Assembly (NCBI RefSeq): GCF_001553955.1
Contig: NZ_CP014234.1
Span: forward strand, 2,294,001 to 2,358,000
Reading direction: 5' to 3'
Length of the DNA stretch: 64,000 nucleotides
Origin: Moraxella osloensis
GTDB taxonomy: Bacteria; Pseudomonadota; Gammaproteobacteria; Pseudomonadales; Moraxellaceae
Positions 17,516-25,739 of this stretch are shown piece after piece (the first letter of the stretch is position 1; each line of letters opens with the position of its first letter). The notes beneath the pieces were generated by a model. The model was not told the origin of the DNA. It searched no databases and saw nothing but the letters and a program-made list of their open reading frames with translations. The position numbers were made by a program, and so were the translations under genes.

Positions 17516-17524
17516 TGCTATAAT
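17516..17524 (+). promoter_or_regulatory. Extended -10 promoter of rsmA-apaH
   Basis: TGCTATAAT is a perfect extended -10 element, giving a likely start of transcription near 17531 and a leader of about 90 bases. No good -35 box is at the right distance; a TTGTCA lies 21 bases upstream. Confidence 0.5.
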
Positions 17525-17619
17525 GAGGAGTTTGATAATGATTTGTGTCTGATTACGGTGAGGGTTATCGTAGACTGCACAACATTGATAATTATTTCAT
17601 TTTTATAGGAATGTGTTGA

Positions 17620-18504
17620 GTGACGGTCTCTGCTTTTTTATCGCATCAGCCTAGAAAACGTTTTGGGCAAAATTTCTTACATGATCAGGTGATTATTGGG
17701 AGAATTATTGACAGTATTCATGCAGGTCGCGATGATTTGATGGTTGAAATTGGTCCAGGCATGGGCGCGATTACTGAGCCGCTACTCAAGGAAGTCAATC
17801 GCTTGACCGTTATCGAGCTTGATACCGATTTGGCGGACAGCTTGCGCATTCGTATTGGCGCCAATAGCAATGATGGCTTAACCATTGTCAAAGCCAACGC
17901 CATGGAAGTGGATTACCGTGCGCTATTCCAGCAAATCATTGGCGATAACCCTAATGCTGCGCCTGACAAAAAAATGCGCATTGTCGGTAATTTGCCATAC
18001 AATATTTCTACGCCGTTATTGTTTCATTTATTAAGTTTTGCCGATGTCATTGAAGACATGCATTTTATGCTACAAAAGGAAGTGGTTGATCGCATCACCG
18101 CAGCGGTAGATAGCCGAGAATACGGTCGTTTATCCGTCATGATACAGTATTATTGTGAAACTGATTATTTACTGACGGTGCCAAATGGGGCATTTAATCC
18201 CCCACCCAAAGTGACGAGTGCGGTATTTCGACTCAGACCTTATCAACAAAAACCGATTGTGGCTGACGATGAAAAGCTGTTTGCCCTTGTGGTGCGTGAG
18301 GCATTTAATCATCGCCGTAAAACACTGCGGGCGATTTTTAAAAAATCGCCGATTTTGCCTGCGGTCACAGAACACCAGCTTGTGGCGTGGGGACTTAATC
18401 CCCTGGCGCGTCCCGAAACGTTATCAGTGCAGGATTTTGTGACTTTAGCAAACGGTATCGCGGCAAACGGCATCGCGGCAAACGACATTGCGGCAAATGG
18501 TTAA
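17620..18504 (+). CDS. rsmA: 16S rRNA dimethyladenosine transferase RsmA (KsgA)
   Basis: A 294-residue enzyme that dimethylates the two adjacent adenosines near the 3' end of 16S rRNA, a late 30S maturation check. Motifs: [10 protein letters not shown] at 13-22, the SAM site [15 protein letters not shown] near 43-57, and the catalytic NLPYNIS. The start codon is GTG with TAGGA nine bases upstream. The protein ends in an odd C-terminal tail of repeated Gly-Ile-Ala-Ala-Asn units coded by 15-bp tandem repeats, beyond the normal family end. It is followed by apaH after 49 bases, as in enterobacteria. Confidence 0.96.
   Translation: MTVSAFLSHQPRKRFGQNFLHDQVIIGRIIDSIHAGRDDLMVEIGPGMGAITEPLLKEVNRLTVIELDTDLADSLRIRIGANSNDGLTIVKANAMEVDYRALFQQIIGDNPNAAPDKKMRIVGNLPYNISTPLLFHLLSFADVIEDMHFMLQKEVVDRITAAVDSREYGRLSVMIQYYCETDYLLTVPNGAFNPPPKVTSAVFRLRPYQQKPIVADDEKLFALVVREAFNHRRKTLRAIFKKSPILPAVTEHQLVAWGLNPLARPETLSVQDFVTLANGIAANGIAANDIAANG
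18448..18502. repeat. 15-bp tandem repeat at the 3' end of rsmA
   Basis: About three and a half copies of GCAAACGGYATCGCG encode the pentapeptide repeat at the extreme C-terminus of RsmA. Confidence 0.9.
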
Positions 18505-18553
18505 TTTTTTTGTAGCTGTTTAAAATTTTACTTTCAAGATGTTATGAGGTGTT

Positions 18554-19384
18554 ATGGGTTTTCGACATCAATATGTCATTGGCGATATTCAAGGCTGTTA
18601 TGCCGATTTGCAGGCACTGCTCAAGCAAATTGGGTTTGATGAACAGCAAGATAAATTATGGTTTGTCGGCGATATCGTGGCACGCGGTGAAGACTCGCTA
18701 AGCGCGCTGCGTCTGGTAAAACGTCTTTGCCAAGCCGGTGCTGCCGAAATGGTGTTAGGCAATCATGATATTAACTTAATCGCGGTATGGCGTGGTGTCA
18801 TAAAGATCAAAAAAAAGGATAAAACCCAAGCGATTTTTGATGCCCCAGATTGTGATGAATTACTCAATTGGCTTCGTCGCCAGCCGCTGCTTGTCTATCC
18901 CAATGATAAAACCGTGATGGTGCATGCAGGCATCCCGCCAAACTGGAGTATCACCCAAGCAGCCATGCATGCGTCAGAATTGCAAACTCAATTGCAAAGT
19001 AGCTTGTGGCAACTCGATAGACTGCTGCCAAACCTGTATAGCGATACCGCTGTTCCTTGGTCAAATATGCTGACAGGCTACGCGCGTATGCGGGCGATTT
19101 GCAATTATTTTACCCGTATGCGCCTGTGCCAAATGGACGGGACGCTAGAGTTTAGCTTTAAATCCAGTCTAGATGATAAAATGCCAGAGGGTTTTCGTCC
19201 GTGGTTTGAATGGCAAGTGCCGCGCGAACGTAAAATCTTATTTGGTCACTGGGCGGCGCTAAAAGCCAAAGTGGATTTGGCAAATGCCAGAGCCACGGAC
19301 GCAGGCTGTGTGTGGGGCGGTAGTATGATGGCATACCGCCTAGAAGATGAGCAGGTTACCTGTCAAACTTGTAAAGCAAAATAA
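18554..19384 (+). CDS. apaH: Symmetrical diadenosine tetraphosphatase ApaH
   Basis: A 276-residue metallophosphatase that splits Ap4A into two ADP and can remove Np4 caps from RNA. Calcineurin-like motifs: GDIQGC at 11-16 (the GDxHG motif with Gln, as in pseudomonads), GDIVARG, LGNHD, and VHAGIPP. The family block LLNWLRRQPLL is intact, as is the C-terminal FGHWAAL. Co-transcribed with rsmA. Confidence 0.95.
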   Translation: MGFRHQYVIGDIQGCYADLQALLKQIGFDEQQDKLWFVGDIVARGEDSLSALRLVKRLCQAGAAEMVLGNHDINLIAVWRGVIKIKKKDKTQAIFDAPDCDELLNWLRRQPLLVYPNDKTVMVHAGIPPNWSITQAAMHASELQTQLQSSLWQLDRLLPNLYSDTAVPWSNMLTGYARMRAICNYFTRMRLCQMDGTLEFSFKSSLDDKMPEGFRPWFEWQVPRERKILFGHWAALKAKVDLANARATDAGCVWGGSMMAYRLEDEQVTCQTCKAK

Positions 19385-19411
19385 CCTTTGTAAACCAAAA
19401 TGACCCTAGAG

Positions 19412-19930
19412 TTACCGAGCGAGCTGCAGCAGCTGCACAAACGCTTTGGGCAAACGGGTGGGTCGAACTTGGGTTTGCCCTTTTTCATCTTTACTAGTAG
19501 CCACGCATACAATACTTATCTCGGCTTGGCTTAACAGCTGCTGGTGGCTATCATAAATCCGCTGCTCAAGCTGTAATGACGCAGATTTGCAGTCTGCCGC
19601 CTCAATCACAACAGTGACTTCGCTATCAAGCAGAATCGGACGCAAATAGCGGATGTTGGCTTGGCTCACGACAAATTGGATATCAGCTTTGCCACTATCG
19701 CTATGGTGAGTAACGTGACTTGCAGCCTCGGCTGAATGCGCTTGATAAAAATAACTGGTCATCCCCAATTCACGTAACCAATCACGGCGACAACGCTCAA
19801 ACAGCTTTAAATGATTGGCGTGATACACAATCCCGCCTGCATCGCTATCTTCTAAATAAATACGGTATTGGGTGGCATAAACAGGCTGATTGCTTGATTG
19901 ATTGTGGGGCTGATTCTGGAGCTTGGTCAC
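19412..19930 (-). CDS. Acyl-CoA thioesterase, YbgC/4-hydroxybenzoyl-CoA thioesterase type
   Basis: A 172-residue hot-dog-fold thioesterase. The catalytic motif DSDAGGIVYHANHLKLFER (about residues 28-46), with the conserved aspartate and the GIVYHANY-like loop, is clear. NIRYLRPILLDSEV follows. Family members hydrolyse short-chain acyl-CoA and often sit with the Tol-Pal genes, but none are here. The start codon is GTG preceded by AAGGAT. It has a Gln/Asn-rich N-terminal extension of about 18 residues. It converges on apaH with only 27 bases between stop codons. Confidence 0.85.
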   Translation of the reverse strand: MTKLQNQPHNQSSNQPVYATQYRIYLEDSDAGGIVYHANHLKLFERCRRDWLRELGMTSYFYQAHSAEAASHVTHHSDSGKADIQFVVSQANIRYLRPILLDSEVTVVIEAADCKSASLQLEQRIYDSHQQLLSQAEISIVCVATSKDEKGQTQVRPTRLPKAFVQLLQLAR

Positions 19931-19998
19931 GTGCTATCCTTAGGTTAATAATGTTAACAATAAGTCAGTAATTTTTAAAAATGACAAAGTGATAGCAT

Positions 19999-20032
19999 AA
20001 AAAAAAGAATGGCGTTAAACCATTCTTTTTTG
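19999..20032 (-). terminator. Intrinsic terminator of the mltF-like gene
   Basis: A perfect 12-bp stem AAAAAAGAATGG/CCATTCTTTTTT (20001-20012 with 20020-20031), about 30 bases after the minus-strand gene. Confidence 0.85.
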
Positions 20033-20061
20033 AAAATGTTTAGTTTTTATACCCACACGCA

Positions 20062-21528
20062 TCAAGTCAATTGACGATGATTGACTTTATCTAATTTTAA
20101 CGCTTCCAAATAACTGCGAATATGGGTCACGTAATCTAAGCACTGTACGTAACGGCTATTGCTTTGGCTATTAACTTTCAAATACTGATACACGGCTGCC
20201 CAATTGTTGCCATCAATACCGCGCTTTTCCAAAATCTGCTGGATATCTTTAATCGCTTGTGGACCCATATTGTATGCCGCTAGGGTAAACCATACCCGAT
20301 CCGATGCTGGCACTTGGGCAAATTCATGTTGCAGTTGACTGAGGTACTTAGCGCCCCCTTGGATGCTCTGCGTCGGGTCAGTCCGATTATCAACGCCCAT
20401 CGCATTGGCCGTGGCATTGGTCAGCATCATGATACCGCGCACACCCGTTGGCGAAGTGGCTTCTGCATCCAGATGCGATTCTTGGTACCCCATTGCCACA
20501 AGCAGTTCCCAATCAAGACGGTATTTGTTTGCGGTCTGCTTAAAAGATGGCTCATAGGTGGGCAACACGCGTGTCATGGTATCGGCAAAATGTTGTTGAT
20601 TAAACGGCTCTGCCAATGCTGTTTGACTATAAAACGCCGCTAAATGTTGGTTACGGGTGAGCGATTGACCGCCACACAGGAAGTTTTTTACATCATTGTT
20701 GAGTTTGGCATCATTGGGGTTTAGCTGTATGGCAACATGTTCGTTAAGACCCTGCTTTGATAAATAATCTTTGCCACAGCTTAGACTCAGCGATGATAAC
20801 GCAGTCGCGTTTTGATAATCTGACCCATTGGTCAAGGCGATATCGGCTTTGCCCGTTTTGACAGCCGCCATTGCGTCCGCATCCGTGGCAAACACTTGTG
20901 TGCTCATGGTAACATCCAATCGCTTGGCATAATGGCGCATGACATCATAGCCAAAGCCGTGCTCAAAACCATCTTGAGCAAAATAAGTGGTATTACCATT
21001 GACAGTAGCAATACGCAGCTGCTTTTGAGATAGGATACTATCAAAAGTCGCCATTTTTGGTGCCGCAACTACGCTAGTAGGTGAGGCAAGGGTATTGATT
21101 GCATTGGTATTAGCGACTTTGTCAGTAACGCCCATTTGGGTTGCAACATAAGCTAAGGGCAAACCAACCCCCATCACAGCTGCCAGCTTTTTACTGGCAC
21201 TCAACCATTTTAGCGGCTTGATAAAGCGCTCAATAAGACTAGCGGAAGGATTAGCCAGTTGCGCCAAATCTTGCACATGGCTAGATACCGCTGGTACACG
21301 GGACTTGGCAATTTTTGGCGACATCACCCCACCCAAACAAGGTTTGAGTTGAATCGGGAAGAATTGCAAGCGTTTAAATTGGGTCGCGTATTTACTAAAG
21401 CGTAATAAAGGGTGTTGAAACGGGTATAAAGTTAAAGGGCTTAAAAATGCTTTGACCGACATCGAAATCGACGCAGGATAGGTCAAAGCCAAATCATCAC
21501 AATACTCAAATGATGAGTTTAGCGGCAT
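20062..21528 (-). CDS. MltF-like membrane-bound lytic transglycosylase
   Basis: A 488-residue protein with a single hydrophobic segment at about 112-131. A short periplasmic solute-binding-like region follows (about 165-300; QLRIATVNGNTTYF then GYDVMRHYAKRLDV). A C-terminal SLT domain is present, with the catalytic glutamate in LLVAMGYQESHLDAEA near 345 and the AAYNMGPQAI motif near 420. MltF cleaves peptidoglycan glycan strands to 1,6-anhydromuropeptides. The binding region is only about half the usual size, and about 110 residues precede the membrane segment, which is unusual. GGAG lies well placed before the ATG at 21528; an internal ATG at 21324 would shorten the N-terminus to 44 residues before the helix. 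Confidence 0.85.
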   Translation of the reverse strand: MPLNSSFEYCDDLALTYPASISMSVKAFLSPLTLYPFQHPLLRFSKYATQFKRLQFFPIQLKPCLGGVMSPKIAKSRVPAVSSHVQDLAQLANPSASLIERFIKPLKWLSASKKLAAVMGVGLPLAYVATQMGVTDKVANTNAINTLASPTSVVAAPKMATFDSILSQKQLRIATVNGNTTYFAQDGFEHGFGYDVMRHYAKRLDVTMSTQVFATDADAMAAVKTGKADIALTNGSDYQNATALSSLSLSCGKDYLSKQGLNEHVAIQLNPNDAKLNNDVKNFLCGGQSLTRNQHLAAFYSQTALAEPFNQQHFADTMTRVLPTYEPSFKQTANKYRLDWELLVAMGYQESHLDAEATSPTGVRGIMMLTNATANAMGVDNRTDPTQSIQGGAKYLSQLQHEFAQVPASDRVWFTLAAYNMGPQAIKDIQQILEKRGIDGNNWAAVYQYLKVNSQSNSRYVQCLDYVTHIRSYLEALKLDKVNHRQLT

Positions 21529-21623
21529 GTGTCACTCCACGGTGCACATACGTTAGATACGTTAAATTAATAAAAAACAACTATGCCAAATGAAAACATT
21601 TTATGAAACTAAGAACCGAATCG

Positions 21624-21733
21624 ATAGTCAAGCCAAGTACCTGTCAAACTAAGCAACCGTTAAACTAAGTACTCGTCAAACTAAGCACCAGCTAAACCTA
21701 GTACCCGTTAACTAAGCACCAGTCAGCCAAGCC
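21624..21733. repeat. Degenerate 16-19-bp tandem repeat upstream of the mltF-like gene
   Basis: Six imperfect units of the form GTCAAACTAAGCACC follow one another with periods of 16 to 19 bases. No function is evident. With the small-RNA unit, this accounts for most of the 695-base gap before the Nif3-like gene. Confidence 0.7.
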
Positions 21734-21823
21734 ACATAAGTAAATGGCTTCCAACTATCTAACTCTATCCTAAATCTCACCAAAAAAGCTTCCATCCAAA
21801 ATAGGTCGTTATTAACTTAACGC

Positions 21824-21850
21824 TAAAAAAAGAGCCAAACAGGTTGGCTC
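21824..21850 (-). terminator. Intrinsic terminator of an orphan transcript
   Basis: On the minus strand GAGCCAA-CCTGT-TTGGCTC is followed by seven T. No protein gene lies directly upstream on this strand; the Nif3-like gene has its own terminator at 22165-22197. Confidence 0.8.
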
Positions 21851-21965
21851 CCCTTATACCTAGGACGGTGATAAATCCCTATCCATCGTAGAGAGCTATC
21901 GAAATAAATAATCAAGTACAACCCGTAAGAGGGTTAAAATTTTTGTAAGTACTGGCAAATTAAAA
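21824..21965 (-). ncRNA. Candidate small regulatory RNA
   Basis: Between the Nif3-like gene's terminator and the terminator at 21824-21850 lie about 315 bases with no convincing coding frame on the minus strand. The 3' part can fold: GGATAGGGAT (about 21876-21885) pairs with ATCACCGTCC (about 21864-21873) with two mismatches, and the terminator hairpin follows closely. A further short hairpin ACCC-tctta-CGGGT is at 21930-21944. The 5' end is unknown; the coordinate given is a guess at the shortest transcript containing these hairpins. It matches no RNA family that I recognise. Confidence 0.3.
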
Positions 21966-22164
21966 ATTGTTTAATAAGCCCAAGCACTTATATACAGAAT
22001 TTAACGTAGGGTAACGTATGGCACGCATAAAATAAATAAACAATAACAATATTTACTGCATGGCATTACAGTTAGTTATATGAAACAATGGGGGTATTGT
22101 AGTGAAATTAAAGTTACGCGTCATGTTTTTGAACGTAACGAATGGCAAATTTATGATAAAAAGC

Positions 22165-22197
22165 GTAAAAAACCCGCTAAAATGCAATTAACGGGTA
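22165..22197 (-). terminator. Intrinsic terminator of the Nif3-like gene
   Basis: ACCCGTTAA and TTAGCGGGT (22188-22196 with 22172-22180, one wobble) form a 9-bp stem followed by a T-tract, 27 bases after the stop codon. Confidence 0.8.
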
Positions 22198-22223
22198 ATA
22201 ATTACTCAATAAATTGCTCAATT

Positions 22224-23024
22224 TTACACGGGATTATCGATATCGACAAAATCAACGGTCAAGGCAAGATTTTCTTTGACATAATTCCCCAATGCGAGTA
22301 CGCCACCTCGCTCGGTGGCATGATGTCCACAAGCAAAATACTCAATACCCAGCTCACGCGCTATGTGAGTGGTTCGCTCTGATACTTCACCCGAGATATA
22401 GGCTTGACAACCCATTTGCGCCGCTTGCTCAATCATATCCTGTGCGCCACCCGTACACAGACCGATGCGCGAAATGACTTGATTACCACCGGATAAATGT
22501 AAGGGCTGACGGTTTAAGGTAGTCGATAGTTTGTTGGTGAGCGCTGCAATCGACAACGGCGCTGCTAAATCCACGATATTACCAATCGGGTGTTTTTCGT
22601 CAGGGTATAGCGGCGACAAATCACTCCAACCCAGCGCTAACGCTAATTGGGCGTTATTGCCCAATTGGGGATGGGCGTCTAACGGTAAATGATAAGCAAG
22701 TAAGGAAATACCGTGTTGCATCAACAAACGAATACGCTTGCCTTTCATGCCAATTAACGGCGCAGGTTCCCCTTTCCAAAAATAGCCATGATGCACCAAA
22801 ATCGCTTGGGCGTTGTGCGCAATCGCTTGTTCAATCAATGCCTCAGAGGCTGTGACACCGGTGAGGATGTGCTGTATCGGCTGTCCACCATCCACTTGCA
22901 AACCATTGGGGCAATAATCTTGAAATTCATTAATTTTTAATAGCTCATTTAACCGATGAGCCAATTGAATCGGACTCATTGAGGTCGCGGGTTGGTTCAT
23001 TGTAGTTTCCGAAAAAGTCATCAT
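22224..23024 (-). CDS. Nif3-like dinuclear metal centre protein (YbgI family)
   Basis: A 266-residue member of the NIF3/DUF34 family, which form toroidal hexamers with a two-metal site. The exact reaction is unknown; GTP cyclohydrolase type 1-like labels in databases are weakly founded. Metal-binding motifs include ILVHHGYFW near 85 and the C-terminal ACGHHATERGGV near 235. DYCPNGLQV is the typical early block. The ATG at 23024 lacks a good ribosome site; a second ATG at 23000 has GGAA upstream and may be the real start. It follows the Gcr-like gene by 28 bases. Confidence 0.9.
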   Translation of the reverse strand: MMTFSETTMNQPATSMSPIQLAHRLNELLKINEFQDYCPNGLQVDGGQPIQHILTGVTASEALIEQAIAHNAQAILVHHGYFWKGEPAPLIGMKGKRIRLLMQHGISLLAYHLPLDAHPQLGNNAQLALALGWSDLSPLYPDEKHPIGNIVDLAAPLSIAALTNKLSTTLNRQPLHLSGGNQVISRIGLCTGGAQDMIEQAAQMGCQAYISGEVSERTTHIARELGIEYFACGHHATERGGVLALGNYVKENLALTVDFVDIDNPV

Positions 23025-23052
23025 ATTTCTACAGTATTCAGTGTTTCATCAA

Positions 23053-25440
23053 TTATTTGGGTAGCTTGCTTGCCGTGTCATTTGGGGTGATATTGTCGAC
23101 CGCCTTTTGCACCACTTTTTCTTTAATTGCCTGTTTTTTCTCTGCAACTTCTTCATCGGTCAGTTTTTCCGTATGACTGATATTGTCGATATGGGGCGTA
23201 GTAGCATGCGGATGTTCTTCTGGCTGTGATGTCAGGGCAGTTTTATGTCCTTTATTATTTTTACCATCGTTTGCAATCGGTTTATCATCATAGATAATAT
23301 TACCGTCGCTATCGATTAGCGCATAGTTCATCGGCTGTTTACGCGGGATAAAAAAGTCAGAGGGTTGGGTCATCAAATGCGAGGTGACCAATTCAAATAA
23401 GAATTTCCACTCAAAGACTTTCACATTACGAGCGCGTAGGGCGGTCATTAAGGCGAGTGAAAAACTCACCAACAAGTTAATCATACCGATGACCATCACC
23501 CCAAATAGACTGACCAAAATAATACCGATTTCTGGAAATTCGCCCGTGTTGGCATAAATGTTAAAAATTCCGTGAATAAAGTTGGCAGACGCAAAGGCAA
23601 TATGGCGAATATCAAGCGGTAAGCCAAAAATATAACCGATGGTCGCCGTGCTACCCAAAAAGCAACCGAATAAAAAGTTACTCATAATCGCACCCAGATT
23701 GCGCTCGATAAAATCGCTAAAACGCAATAACGTGACAGGTGTCATCATCCGTTTGAGGGTAGGATGGTTGCGGATACGCTCACCAATTTTGTTGTGTACC
23801 GCAAGATTATCGTAATAGCCTGCAATCAATCCTGAAATATACAGATACACCCCAGCAATCGCAGCATGAAAGATAGCAAGCGAGGTAAACGGGTTAAGAT
23901 CATGCAGTAAATGCTCTGCGCTAGCTTCCGATGTTAACGGACGACCCAGCCCATACAGCCATATGCATGAAATCAGTAGCGCAATCGGCATGGCAATTGA
24001 AATATTACCCATAATGGCAATAAATTGGGTGCGCATGATATCAACGACCAATTCGGTCAGCTTGGTAAATCGTGCCGCTTTACGCCCTTTTACCTCTGAG
24101 ATAGTCGAAGCAATCGCGGCAGCCGTCATGGCAGGCTGTTTGGTTGCCACTGTACCACCAATGATATGAATTGCCACAAAGCCAAGACCATAAATCATAC
24201 TGTTTAAAAAAGCCACGCCAAACGGTGCCAAGGGTAGGGATTTCCCTAGGATTTTAAGGGTCGCCATAAAGCCGATGAGTAAACCACCCAATGCCGCTTT
24301 TTTATACATACGGCGATAGCCCGCTTTATCGGTACTGATATAATGCTCGCCGACCTTACTGGCCGTCTCAGTGACACGGCGAGACAACAGCGCGGTATTG
24401 ATGCCAAATAAATATCTAAAACTACTGCGGTGGTATGAATCTTCATACAATGTTTTAATAAGCTCTATGATGGTTTTTTTCTTGATATGATCGTTGTCCG
24501 ATAGCAGTGACACCAACAATTCAAGACGCTGCAAGCTTTGCTCAAGGCGCACCAACATATTGGTGGTACGCACGGTAATACCGGTTCGATGAATACGGCG
24601 ACGGATGTTTTGCATCATGGTGCGGGCTTGGTCGGTCAATACTAAAATTTGACTGCTATCCACCTCAGGCTGGGGCATCGCTTGCTCATCCCCTGGCTGC
24701 ATGCTGAGCTGGTATTGACTGACAAATTCAGCGACTTCGCGATTGAGTGCAATAAAAGTATCTTGATTGTCAATCGGATTGGGAAATGCCTTTATTAAAT
24801 CGGCATTGAGCCCGATGCCGTTGATACGCGCAGTTAAAATAGTAATGGCTTTGAGCACATTGGCTTCAAGCGCTTGCACCAATGCTTCTTTGCCTGCAGG
24901 TACTTTAAGGATGAGTATCAGTTCAATCCACCGACGCTCATTGATTAAGCGCACCCAGTAGCGGGTTTTTGGTGTGGCAAAAAACGCATTAAATAGCGCA
25001 ATCAAATCGCGGTCATCAGGTACGGAGGGTAATAGCTTTTCACCGATCAAATCAAAAAATTGCGAAGTAAAGCCAGCATCTGACAAGATACCCAAATCCG
25101 TGTATAGCGACACCTGACGATAACGATTAATCAAGGTAAGCATAAACACACAAAACCCTTCTGCCCACACACGATTGCCGCGCAGCAGCCGAATAAATAG
25201 CGCCATCTGCTCATTGGCGCTTTGGGCATCATCTGCACGGTTACGTAGGGTATCTAGCAGTTGTTTAAATAGGGTAACTTGCGGAAAATCACGCAGCGCA
25301 TTGATTTCGTTTAAAATAGTAGTTAAACGCGCTTCTAAGGTTGGCATCACTTTTAATTGGTCTGCCATATCCGCCGCATCATAAGGATGTTGGGCATTGG
25401 GTAACGTATCTTGATTATTAGGTTGCGATAAATTCGTCAA
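23053..25440 (-). CDS. Gcr-family polytopic membrane protein, annotated in databases as 'site-specific recombinase'
   Basis: A 795-residue protein. The first 380 residues are soluble and helical, beginning at a TTG codon preceded by GAGG. From about residue 385 there are six or seven strongly hydrophobic stretches (for example LLIGFMATLKILGK and VAFLNSMIYGLGFVAIHII). A charged Lys/Glu-rich cytoplasmic-looking tail closes the protein. It matches the family named after Neisseria gcr. The architecture is that of an integral membrane protein. I see no tyrosine or serine recombinase motif, so the historical label is doubtful. It is upstream of and probably co-transcribed with the Nif3-like gene. 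Confidence 0.75.
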   Translation of the reverse strand: MTNLSQPNNQDTLPNAQHPYDAADMADQLKVMPTLEARLTTILNEINALRDFPQVTLFKQLLDTLRNRADDAQSANEQMALFIRLLRGNRVWAEGFCVFMLTLINRYRQVSLYTDLGILSDAGFTSQFFDLIGEKLLPSVPDDRDLIALFNAFFATPKTRYWVRLINERRWIELILILKVPAGKEALVQALEANVLKAITILTARINGIGLNADLIKAFPNPIDNQDTFIALNREVAEFVSQYQLSMQPGDEQAMPQPEVDSSQILVLTDQARTMMQNIRRRIHRTGITVRTTNMLVRLEQSLQRLELLVSLLSDNDHIKKKTIIELIKTLYEDSYHRSSFRYLFGINTALLSRRVTETASKVGEHYISTDKAGYRRMYKKAALGGLLIGFMATLKILGKSLPLAPFGVAFLNSMIYGLGFVAIHIIGGTVATKQPAMTAAAIASTISEVKGRKAARFTKLTELVVDIMRTQFIAIMGNISIAMPIALLISCIWLYGLGRPLTSEASAEHLLHDLNPFTSLAIFHAAIAGVYLYISGLIAGYYDNLAVHNKIGERIRNHPTLKRMMTPVTLLRFSDFIERNLGAIMSNFLFGCFLGSTATIGYIFGLPLDIRHIAFASANFIHGIFNIYANTGEFPEIGIILVSLFGVMVIGMINLLVSFSLALMTALRARNVKVFEWKFLFELVTSHLMTQPSDFFIPRKQPMNYALIDSDGNIIYDDKPIANDGKNNKGHKTALTSQPEEHPHATTPHIDNISHTEKLTDEEVAEKKQAIKEKVVQKAVDNITPNDTASKLPK

Positions 25441-25682
25441 ACTAACCTCGAAGTAAACAGAAAATTGAACCGTTTTTTTAAATAGGGTGAATCACAACTA
25501 TAAGAAAAAATACGAAAATAGATATCCTAAGATGAAAATTTAATCGACTCATCAGAAAAAATCCATCATTTTTTTGCAACAAAAATCTTATGGGCCAAGG
25601 TTTAAAGACAGTAAGGGATAAAATAACGCGACGCGTTACCGCATTTATGTATTCGAGAAAACAACCTGACTGATTATCCTAA

Positions 25683-25710
25683 TTGATTATCTAGCCGCAG
25701 CGATTATACT
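25683..25710 (+). promoter_or_regulatory. Sigma-70 promoter of holB
   Basis: TTGATT (25683-25688) and TATACT (25705-25710) are separated by 16 bases, which puts the transcription start about 23 bases before the holB ATG. The rest of the 299-base divergent gap shows only AT-rich sequence. Confidence 0.5.
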
Positions 25711-25739
25711 ATGGTTACTCTGTTGACTGATTTTTTTCT

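Noticed and set aside
21624-21733. CRISPR-like array
   Set aside because: Units are short, degenerate and contiguous without spacers; no cas genes are in the window.
22080-22382. 100-codon plus-strand frame over the end of the Nif3-like gene
   Set aside because: It runs through a clear minus-strand terminator and into the antisense of the Nif3-like gene. Composition is unlike a real protein.
23053-25440. True site-specific recombinase linked to a mobile region
   Set aside because: No catalytic recombinase motifs are visible, the protein is polytopic, and the neighbours are core genes.
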